Positions 49,601 through 61,600 of a stretch of 64,000 nucleotides of DNA are shown one piece after another. The notes under the pieces were generated by a model. That model worked only from the letters and a program-made list of their open reading frames with translations, had not been told where the DNA came from and ran no database searches. The DNA lies in NCBI RefSeq assembly GCF_954871325.1, contig NC_088778.1, positions 21,127,120 to 21,191,119 on the forward strand, read 5' to 3'. The position numbers and the translations under genes were made by a program. How positions within the stretch are numbered: position 1 is the first letter of the stretch; each line of letters begins with the position of its first letter. Source of the stretch: Gordionus sp. m RMFG-2023 (lineage: Eukaryota; Nematomorpha; Gordioida; Chordodea; Parachordodidae).

Positions 49601-52600
49601 TCCCTAATTCTATAAATAATTTCAAAAAAGGAAAACTACGTCAATATGGGTATCAATCTACTACAGCTATATTTCAACCTAATGGGCATTTCTTGAATTT
49701 AAATCCGTCTTCAATTTCTCGCAATGCATTTGATCTCAGAAAACTGAGCTTATTAAAAATGATCCAAACTCAGAACATCGAACAAATTCAAAGTGTTTCA
49801 ATGTCTTTTTCAATAAATTCGCTTGATACCACAAAACAATTTCACCATAAGAACAATTACTCCCATACTAATTTGATTGCATTTAGTATTGCTTCGTTTT
49901 CCCATCTCAATAATATGGCTTTTAATAATTCATCGATAGAGTTTAGTAACCGTGAAGCGTGGATTGGTGTAATGGGTGTTAGTATAAATTTCGAAAAGAG
50001 CGCATTCTGCCAATATATTGTTTCCGCTAGGGGCCTTGAAGAATTAACATTATATCGAGGAAACCAAATATTTCTAATTGATGTGGAAAGTAATTAAACT
50101 ATTTGTACTGCGAAAATTTTTAAATAGCAAATCTTTTAAGATATACTCCATTTGCAATTTTGTATTTATTTTTATAATTATTTAAAAAAATATGTTTAGA
50201 AATATTCATTTTACACCCACTTATAATATGCTCCGATAAAAAACGTTTTTTCGATTTGGGGCCATTGAATTTGTCATCTTTCTTTGATGTTGCCACAATT
50301 CCTTTTCTCCTGATAAAAATGAAAAAGTGGGTGTTATTTTTATATATTTCTAAATATTTATAATATTATTTTATTTTAAATAAGATATGATACCGGACAT
50401 TTGAATTTAAGCAAGGACAATTTTAGTAAAAATTTACAAAAGTATAAATGCCCCATCGTTTTTACTTGGGAAAAAGTTAAATTTTGTTTTAATAATCATA
50501 TAAATTTCGATGTTTAGATATCATCGAGTCCATTCGTTTTGAGCTCTCTAATATTGAAATGTAATGATGATGATAATTTGAAGGTTACATGTTTAAACGG
50601 TACCAATAGGATAAATAATTTTGAAATTAATGATACATATCTTAAGTATTTATTGCCTACAAAAGATGACCATACATTCTTTGAAAAATGCCGACCAATT
50701 GATCATACTGATATCAAAAGTAAAATAATAAATGTGAATTTAATTATAGATAAAGAAACTTCCATTATTAAGTATATCAATTATAGTTGAATTTCATATC
50801 AGATCATTCCATGTCAAATTGACCAAAAATCGAGTTTTTTGGGAAACCCTAACATGAACGAAATTTGGTCTGATAGTTACCTATGCTCGTTGGCGTACGC
50901 AGCGCCAAAAAATGCAGATGCCGGATATATTTTTCTAAAATATTATTGTTTATATTAATTTATATTTGTTAATATTTATTCGTATCTCATATTAAATATA
51001 AATTTAATTACATTATCACATTTATCTACTAAGTTATTTTATCAATTAATTTCGATTTCAAGTTTTCCTGCGTAATATTTACTTATTATTTTCAAATTTT
51101 TAGTAACGTAATATTTTTCTACCATTTTCAAATTTCTAGTCAAATAATAATTATTTCTGAAACTTCTTGTCCAACAGGGAAAAAGAAATTGCAACTTGTT
51201 CAACGAGATAGAGTCTCTGCCATCAAGCAGTAACAGCTTTTAAGGAGTTAGAAGAGCCAATTATTTGCTATTACAGAAATATCACAATGGCCTGAAAGAA
51301 ATATTTCCTCAGAAGCAAGAAAATTATTGGATTCAATGCTTATTCCAAATTTTATTTCTCATTAGAATGTATTATTTAATTATACAACTATTTTAAGTAA
51401 TACTTTTCAAAAACATGACATTGACTTGATAAAGAAGATGAGAATAGCGGAGAGCATTTTATCAGAACTCAAGGAAATTAGGGCTAATGTTGATGAAGAA
51501 TTTCATATTTTATTGTTGAGTCAAAAGCAGAGCTATACGTGTTTAATATTTGTCTCCCTCGACTTGTAGCAAGGCAAGCTCATCGTTAAAACATTAATAT
51601 AGGATCAGTAGAAGAGTATATCTTAAATACAGATACATTTATAACCCAAATAAATGAATTTTTAATTCATCATGCAGCACTTACTAATCTGCAAATATTA
51701 CTTCCACAAAAGCCTTCCCAACCTTTTTCAGATGGTGATAAAAAAAAATATTTGTTAGATTTTTATTATGAAGATGTTAAAGTATCTTATGATGCCTTAC
51801 TAGCTGAATAATTATGTTTATAAGATTAACTATGGTTGATACAGTCCCAAAAAATGCTATGGATGCTCTGCATTATTTCAAACACATTTTAGATTAAATT
51901 CCCAATGTATTAAAAGGGTTTATAAACTCTTCCCATTAGTAAACTAATGAGAGAACATTCTCTTTTTTAAGAAGAATAACAGAGGCCTGCAGAAGTATCA
52001 TTTGCAGGGCACGGCCCGGATTTTTTTAAAAAAATTTTAGGCCCGACTCGACTTTTTTTAAAAAAATTTCAGTCCCGGGCCCGGCTTTTTTTAAAATAAA
52101 ATTTTCAGGCCCCGCACGGATTTTTTAAAAATAAATTATATTTATTTTTGATTTTTATAGCTAATAATAACGATTTCAAATATAGGCTGTTTTAAAAAAT
52201 ACAGCCCGGATTGTGTGTTTTTTTAAAATTATTCAGGCCCGGCTTGGGTGTTTTTTTATAAAAAAATCGGGCCCGGCCCGGGTATATTTAAAAAAATTAA
52301 AATACTGTCTAGCCCGGGGGCCGAGCCTGCAGGTCTCTGAAAAACATACCAAGAAGTACAACATCTGAAAGTAGATTGAAAGGTTTGGATTTTTGAATAT
52401 TCATAGGCATTTGACGACAAGCAAGGATGAGATAATTGAAAAATTAGCTCAATCACAATGAAGATTGGATTTTACATTGTAAATATATATTAATATATAA
52501 CATACAAAATGCAGAAAATTTTTGTGTAAAGGCTCAAAAAATTAAAATTTCTATTTTGGGTCATTCTTTACATATATAATTTTTTTATAATTCACATAAA

Positions 52601-55600
52601 TTTAAAATTGTGTATTAGAAATAGTTATTAGTCCTAATAAATTTATGCTTGATATTTTTAAAAAACAATAATATTTCTTAAAAAAATTTATTAACCCCCC
52701 CCCCCCAGACCAGATTCCTACGTACGCGCCTGCCTATGCTATATATTTTAGTGAAATAAAAATATTTGAGCGCTAGCTCAATCAGATCCAGGGATATATT
52801 CAAAGTCGAAATTCGCCCAAGGCGTGATTTCATTAAATCTTTTTTTAAAAAATGCTTAAAATAGAGTTACAAATTATATATCATTTTATAGCCCTTAAAA
52901 TTCTGCATTGGAAAATATCAAAATATTATAAAAAATTCTAACTGTTTTCTTATTTTCGGTAAAAATAAAATATTAACATTGTTGAGAGAGGATTTTTTGG
53001 GTGTGGATATTCGCTAGGAATGTTTATTACCTTCATATTTAACTGTTTTATCACAAATTTCGATAGCCATTCTTGTCTTTTTATTTTAATTATTATTTTT
53101 ATAAATAAAAAAATATATAGATGCCGTTATATTTAAAATCGTTATAATATAATATACTTAATACAAATATGTATTGTATTGGTATTAAAAAAACCATTAA
53201 GTATAACCAATATGATGTCCTGGGGCTATATGTAAGCAAGCAACTCCTAAAACATATTTTGAAATTTTATGTCAAACTATTAGAAAAATATCTCTTATCT
53301 TTATCATATTCCATTTTGCTCTTATTAATTAAATTTCTTCATAATTTGTAGGTATACCTGTCGTTATTATGAATCTATTTCCTTATTATTTGATGTCACT
53401 TATGGGGCAAAAGAATGAAGTGAGGGTTCATGCAGATGTAAGAATTATATATATCCTTAATAATATTTTTTTTTTAGTACTCTGGCTAACCACCAAAAAA
53501 TCGTCGTAACGCATATTTAGAAAAAAGATCGACCACATGTATTTTTGACGATTTTTTGTGGTTAGTCAAAATAATAAAAATGGATAAAATTACTGAGGGA
53601 TATATATTTCCATTTTACATTCCTATGTACCTTCACCATCCTCCTTTTATCTCATAGTTGAGGAAAAGAGATTGCTCATTAATCAAATACATAGTTGTGC
53701 AGATTTAATGGAAAACATTTCTATATTTTTAATTCGTTTGTAAATAAAATTATTGAACCTGTAAAAATTGATAAGAATATTTAAATATGTTATTGTAACA
53801 ATTTTTTATAATTCAAATAATTTTAATTGCACATAAATTTAAAAAAAAAGGAAATGTTTTCCATCAAATCAGCATAACACTGTAATAACGTTAGTAGATC
53901 CCATAACAACGACAAAATGGAATACGTTAAAAACAAGCGGATTTTTTTAAATTATAATCTGTATATAAAATATCAAAATATGTTTATTTTACAATATAGC
54001 CTCCTAATAATAATCGTATCTTTGTGAGCTTGCTTGCTTACATATCGACACAGGACATGATATTTGGTATACGCAATGGATTTTTTTATTTTAACATCGA
54101 TACATTGCATATTTTTATTAAATATATTATATTATTTTAGTTGCATGACTATATCAATGTTTTAATTGCCTGACTCTATCGAATATATTTCTTGAAACGC
54201 AATTAATGTTTTGGTTCACTCACTTAATCGAATAATTAATTTACAATGCAATTAACCTTTAAAATATATTACAACTCTTTCTTTAAAAAAAAAAATGGGA
54301 AAAGCCATTATTAAAAGCATACTCGGACGATATGAACCCATTTTTCCTACAACTCAACTTTGAGGATGGGAGAGAGTGTATGAGACATTCAGATACAGTA
54401 CGGAGGGGAGTGGAACCTGGAAGACTAAGTCCGGTTGCTAAGTGTTGAAAGAAAAATAGGAAATCTTGTTAGATAATTGAAATCTTAACTTAAATATTAT
54501 ATATATAAGGGGTAGTGACTGATCACACATGAGAGGGGATATGTCCTTGTTAACTTGTATTATACAAATAAACACGTTGAAGAAAATATATGTTAAATGC
54601 TAAAAGTAAATACCGCTGATTGATTAAATTGTAAAATTAAAAGAAAGGAACAAGGTCGTGAAATTTAAAAAAATAGTTGTTGATAATTCAGCATAAGGAG
54701 GAGAATATCAAATTTGGTATATCATTAACCAAGAAATGAAAGAGAAAAGATCTATTAACTAAATGAAATTTACGAGCGCTGTCAAACCAAAAAAATATAT
54801 AAAGTGATTATGGGGTGTCACAGTGTGATAAGGATCATTAATTATAAAATAAGTGAAAAAGTGATGATTAAAAGTTATTTTTTTTGGAAAATTATTTCAA
54901 AAAATTTGTTTTATGGGATGAATTGGTGTAATCATTATTGTGTTGATAAAAAAAAGTTTTTTTTGATTTAATAAAAAAAATTTGGTGTTGAAAAAAATTG
55001 CTTGTTTTTTTAAAAAAAAGATATTAAATTTTTTTTATTAAAGTATAAAATTCATGATGGTAATTCACAAATTTATATATCTACGCATTATAATCGTCCG
55101 GATTAGTGTATATATCAGTGGAACAGAGGATGGCAGTAAGTCAGAATGACTCCCACCAGCGTCCCAATCTTTCCAACCGAGAAGAGGGCGATACCTCTTT
55201 CGAACGTGTTATCATTGTCAATCAAGATATCATCTGCAGGATGGGTATTCCCGCGGACCTAGATGACAAGTAGAACCATACCGGAATGTCAGACAGCCGA
55301 TGCAAACGATTCCTGTGACAAGACCAACAGTGTCATTAGTAGAAGGAATGATAAAGACGATGACATCTGTTGTAGAAAACAGAGGAGACCACTATAATCA
55401 ATGGAGAACATCCAGGAATTAGATTTGATGGTTTAGATATGACGGATAATGAAATGGAAAAATATCTCCGCCGGGAATAAGGGGGAAGTCGAAGGTATTC
55501 TTACAAGGTGGCCTGTCCTATTCTATTAACTTATATGAGATTTACATAGATTATATAAAATGTTATAATATATTTTCGTATTTATCACAATAAATAATGC

Positions 55601-58600
55601 TTATAGTTTATTTTACATTTTGTTTTATTCATTATATTTTTTTTTCTTATCCATGCTTATAGTTTGTGTTTTTTTTAAATTTATTTATAAGATTTGTGTA
55701 TTTAGCTTATAGTATGTAAAAAATCGATAGTTATTATTATTTTTTATCGACATTTTTAGCCATTGATATTTTTTTTCAATTTAATATTATTTTGAAATTG
55801 AATTGTAAAAAATAACAAGTGAAATTTAAAATGGTCTCAAAAATTTAAATAAGAAAATAAGCAAGTTAAGAGTTGAAGATATTTATTTAAAACATTAAGT
55901 GTAGTAAAAAAAAGGAGTTGCATATTTTTACTTAACAAGAAAAAGAGAAAGATTAAAAAAAAAGAGTTGTAATATATTTTAAAGGTATATTGCATTGTAA
56001 ATAAATTATTCGATTAAGTGAGTGAACCAAAACTTCAAATGCGTTGTAAGAAATATATTCGATTGTAAAAAAATTAATAAAATTAAGATCAACACAAACT
56101 ATAAGCGCTAGATAAAAAAATCTTATGAATAAAACAAAATGTAAAATAAACTACAAGCATTAGTTGCGATAAATACGAAAATATACTATCTTTTAATATT
56201 TTTTTTGATATTTTCTAAAGGCTTATCCTAAATATTTTTGTAAAAAACAAGATTTAATCAAATCATTTCGACTTTAAAGGAGTATATCTTTGGATCTGGT
56301 TGAGCTAGCGCTTTAAAATTTACATTTACAACTTAAATAATTAACATAACAAGTTTCACATTTTTAAGTTGGTCGTCCGAAACACAGGTTAATTTGTAAT
56401 AAAAATGGCCTATTTACTAAAGATTGAACCTGACCCATCAGAATTTTTTTATATAATAGTAGTATATTATATATCATAGAGAGGAATTCATGAAATGAGG
56501 TTAGCTTTAAAATTGAAATAATTTTCAGCACGCGTTTTTTAATTTTTAAAGACCTGATTTAACCGAAATTATACTCCGTCATATATATTGGCCTGCCCTA
56601 TGAATTTCAGGCACATTTCCATGAACATTTGGATGTTAACTTTAATTAGTATACAAAAATCTATGGAAAATTCGATATTCAAAATTTGTCGCAAATTCAA
56701 ATAATAGGATTTTCACGATATACTTGTGGGAATCAATTCCGGTAAAATCAAGTCTTAAAAAGATTAAAAGACTGATACTATAAATTTTAAAGATTTCTCC
56801 ATATCCTAGTGCAAATCCGGACCGTCAGTATTTTGATTGATTTATGGAATTTATAAATGCTCTAATAAACATTTTACTTTTTCTAGATCAAACATTTGAG
56901 CACCTCATAAACCTCGCCTCACACCAAATTGACGCTTTTCTTAGTCATGTTTATTACAATAATAAAACTTATGAGTCGAATAACAAAATTAAGCTTACGC
57001 CTACTCACATTCGCAACTTAGATTCATACATATTACATAGCCATGTTACATTTCTTGTTCCAGGGGTTCGAGAACATAGAATATGGCATCCTTTAGACAT
57101 TTCCCTTATATTGAAATCAATCGATTCTCCACGAATAAGAATTAAGGTTCTGATTTTGTTAATGTAATTTAACTTCCTAATAATTCAAGATTATGTTTAA
57201 TGTTATATTATTAATCATTAATTTCATTATTAAACTATAACTTGTATTTAAGTGTAATATAGATCTCTAGATCTTTTGGTATATTTATAAGCTACTATAT
57301 TTTTTTATAAATAAAAGGAACCTGAATATAAATTTGAGTACTCCCGTATCAACAAAATGAATACATCTCTAATAAATCACGTTATAAAAATATCTTACAA
57401 ACCAGCCAATAATATTGGTTTAAAGGTCGAAATTGCTATTTCTGAACGGTTCTTATATAAACTTTTACTTGTAACGTTTCCAGCTTGCCGTTGTTCTTTA
57501 ATTGAAGAAAGGGAAGATGAATCATGTGTGGAATTTTACAGTCATGATGTTTCTGATAATTTTGATAAAGTACCTCTTAATTTCATTTATAATAAATTTC
57601 AAAATATATTTATTTATTATATACAAATTTTAATTGAGAACATTCTTTCTTTATTTAACTGAATATAACCAATAAATACGGTTTTATCTTATAAACTAAA
57701 ATTCGAGGAACAGAGCTTAAAAAAAATTATAGAATGGTAAATCGGAACCGTTCCGAGATGTTTTAGGAAAAATATAAATATAATATTTTTTTAATAGCCT
57801 GTAAATATTTTTTTGAATTCTAGTTTGCTTCACATAACATTACTATGGAATGATGGGTGAATCAGAATTTTCTTCTTTATTTGGTAATGGTTGAATCAGA
57901 ATTTTACCTATCTTTTGAAAATATTCCAAGTTTTTTTTTAAATTTGGCTTTCCATAGTTTGAAATATTCTCCGCTTACGATTTTTCGCCTTCCATACCCT
58001 AAGCATGGCCATGTTCCTGATCCCTGATTTAAATTTTGTGCATTAATGACACATATTTTTCTCATTATTGACCATTTTATATAAACTATGACTATTTATT
58101 ATTGATTATTGAAAAAAATGGCATATTGATTAAACTCTTGAATTAGATTTAGCTATTAAATATTGATAGTTTTTATAACAGGCGACAAAAATATATTTTA
58201 TGATAGGTACGTTGCCTTATTATAGACTCATTCGGATACGTTCTCACATCCTCATATTTTTCATCTTTCAATATTGATTCACGTTCTAACCCGATAGTGG
58301 GCGAGCATATAATACGTGCTGAACCGCGTTTTTTTGTCGACTTGGTAAGCGCAACGCCTGGATTTCGCCCAGCAGTAACCTCAACCAGTTGCCTTATTAA
58401 TAAAGGATCTTCGGAAATTTTGCGTTTCGGATATGCGTTTGCAACTACGAGTATAATAGAGGATGAATTACGCAATTTCATTGATTTCAAAAGTCTCTCC
58501 CATTAATTATATTACTTTTTTTGGTTTAAGAGGGAATTAATATATAGAATATGCTGCTATAGGGTATGGAGGAATTCAGGCTTGTGATGATTTTTAAACT

Positions 58601-61600
58601 GCATTAAAGTGAAAAGAGTTAGCGGCTGGGTTGAAGAAGTTCTCGGAGCACAAATAATATGTTAGAGGTAAGTAGTAGAGTTATTGAAAATAACTTTTTC
58701 AGATAGAAATATACTTTGTCTTAACATATAAATCATTATCTTCGAGAATTAATTCATTTCAAAACATTCGACGAGTTCAAGTTTTTCTTCCTAAGACTTT
58801 CCTTTTTTATTCTAAACGATCAAATATGAGAGTCCTAGTAAAGTTTTAAATGGTATATATGGTTTAACTTAGGGCTGTCAGGGTGAAGAGAAAAATAAGA
58901 GGAATAAGCAGATGAAAGGTTTGCAAAATCATGAATTGATATAGTTAAACTTTTTCAAAATATAAAAACTTTAATTCTAAAGCATCCTTCGATAATAAAA
59001 AATGCAAAGAACCTTTTGTCTTGCTACCCATTGATAGAACTAACTTATTCGTGGTGGTTATAAGTAGGCCTCGCGAATTAAATTCCTCTCGTCATGACAA
59101 GATACAAAAATCTGAACCTGATTATGGTTTAGGTGGTCAATGTCCGGTTTTTTGCCCCTGTAGTAGGTTAATATTATTATATCTTATTATAATGACAACA
59201 TAATCTTCTAATTGATTTCACGAAAAGCACATCATTATTATAATTTCGAAATTTTAATTCTTTATTATTCAAATTGAAGATACCAAAACACTTGTTTTGA
59301 CTGCGGTCTTCGACTAGAAAAAGAGACCAAAAAATATATAAACGAAAAAAGTGAAGACTTGTTAAATTCGATAGAGGCTACAACAGATTGTGAATGCCCA
59401 TGCGAGTGCGAAGTCAAAGATGCCACAGAGTTTTATATAGCTAATCAATACGATAAAGAAACATTTTTAAGATCTTCTTATTTGACGACCCGTGGGTGTC
59501 TAATGGGTTTTAAAAAAATATATATTTTTATAATCTTATGGCTAGTCAAAGTACGTTGTTTTAGCTAGCAATGTTAAAAGACAGCAAATAAAAAATCGAG
59601 CGTTTCGCAATAAGTTTATCATAAAGAAAACTTTCTTTTTTACATTAAATCAATTGAATTAGGGTGTAGTGTTATATTTTAATTCTTAAACTTCACCAAT
59701 TTTTATTCATTTTTTGATTTAAAGAATATTTTGTATAATAGACATGAATCTTCATTTGAAAACACATCGATTTTTATATAATGGTCGCAAAAGAGCCCAG
59801 AATTCTTTACCATGGCCTCAGCCTAAGATATTATATTTCGAGTATAAGTTTATTGCTATATTTTAAGTAGCTAAAATTTATAAATAATTCAATGATTAGT
59901 TGTTTTTATCAGGATAAATTATACATACGTTGAATATTTGTTTAAATATAACAATTTATTTTTTGCAAATTATGGTTTCCTAAGAAAAACTCTATTCCAC
60001 CATTCCGAATTGTCCTGCCGACGAATACATTATAAACAACGATTTTTGTCAACATTCGGAATATTTAAAAATTGTTACATCACAAAATTGTCAAATTCTT
60101 GGCTCCAATTATTTAAACTGTTTAGGCCTGATAGGTTGTGAATGGTGCACACACTTTTATGAAAAACAGAATATGACGTATAATATAATACCATTTAAAA
60201 ACCCTTCTTGTTTTGCTTCAATGAATTGCACTGGTGGGATCAAAAATTTACCAGGCAATTTTTCATTCCATTCTCTCGGTAATAAGTATGAAAAATTGAA
60301 CAGACATCGAGAAGATCTTCTATTTGCTAATAGTAACCGTTTTTACAACTATAGGAATGATGAAGGAGGCGACTTCGATGATTCTAAAAGTCAGAAATGA
60401 TTTAAATTTATTAGTTTACTAGTAATAATTTTTTTCCATACAATAATTTATGCGTAATATTCTCAAAGTAAATTCCAAGGTTCCATATTTCCGTATGATA
60501 TCTCTCGCTCCCTCCGATGTCCCTTACAAAATTAAATCGATTTCGAACGATAAAACCCCCTTGCCAGCTATTTTAGGAGGAATAGCTGGGTGTTTGGGCT
60601 GTTTTGTTCTCGTGCTTTATCTTTATTTACAAGGACCGAAACGTTCTTCGACAATCCTTTCCACAAGGCACAATATTAGGAGAAGAGATGAGGATTTGAT
60701 AAATGATCAAGATCAAGATTGTAGTAATGAATGTCAGACCAGTTTTCAAGATAGCTTTTGTCAGGGATTGGATAGCCATGATACACTACTGCATGTTGTG
60801 ACCGATCATGGAGACCAAGGCAAAAATAAAAATTTTTAAAAAGCTTCCAAAATAATTAATATCCCTCCTTTTTCAATCACTATATAGATATGACTGTAAC
60901 TAATAATAATCAGTTGCCTTCAACCTCGTCATGTAGGAGAAAAATAGGAAGCGACCATGGATATAGTACAATGACTACTAAAGATGATTCTGAAATCGCC
61001 ACTAATAGTGAAACTATGTTTTCAGGTTACAATTAAAATTTTTATACACAATAGTATTTGCATTATTTTTCATAAAAAAAGGATCTGACGCATCCACAGT
61101 ATTTAAAAAATACAAATTATCGGACATATTGTCTAGAAACAACACCGTCCAAATGAATACATTTAAAGATAAGAACATTCATTTAGCTCAAACCCAAAGA
61201 TATTATTCTAAAGCATCAATACCTCATGAAAAGCAACACCCTAAAATTTTAATAAAACGCGGAAATTTTTTATATAATAGACATCAAAATTGGCGCTCCA
61301 AACCGGTTACCCATTTTAAAAATGATCTCACCAATGTAGAAGATGAGCCAAATATTAATTTCGATAAAACCAAACATATTTTAAATTGTGGCAGAATAAT
61401 TTACAAGCAAAACTTATTGAAAGATTTAAGAATTACAGGGAAAACCCCATTATACAATGATATAGAGGAAGAGATATTTGTAGATGGTAAATTTTTTACT
61501 ATAAATTTTACAAACTTTAATATTTTTAAAATATTATCTATAATTATATCATTTTCAAGATGAAGAATATATACGAGACAAATCAAAGAGGTCACCTTAT

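Noticed and set aside
50385-50517. In-frame upstream extension of CACHD1-like exon G with a TAG at 50515, suggesting a pseudogene
   Set aside because: Using the TTTAG as the acceptor and GAT/GTGGAA as the donor of exon F joins both in phase 0 with no stop. The extension is then intron.
58173-58490. 105-codon minus-strand frame
   Set aside because: Antisense shadow of CACHD1-like exon K, which has domain similarity and matching splice phases on the plus strand.
59938-60141. Plus-strand frame overlapping exon N
   Set aside because: Alternative frame; the frame with LGLIGCEWC matches the family and connects in phase to neighbouring exons.
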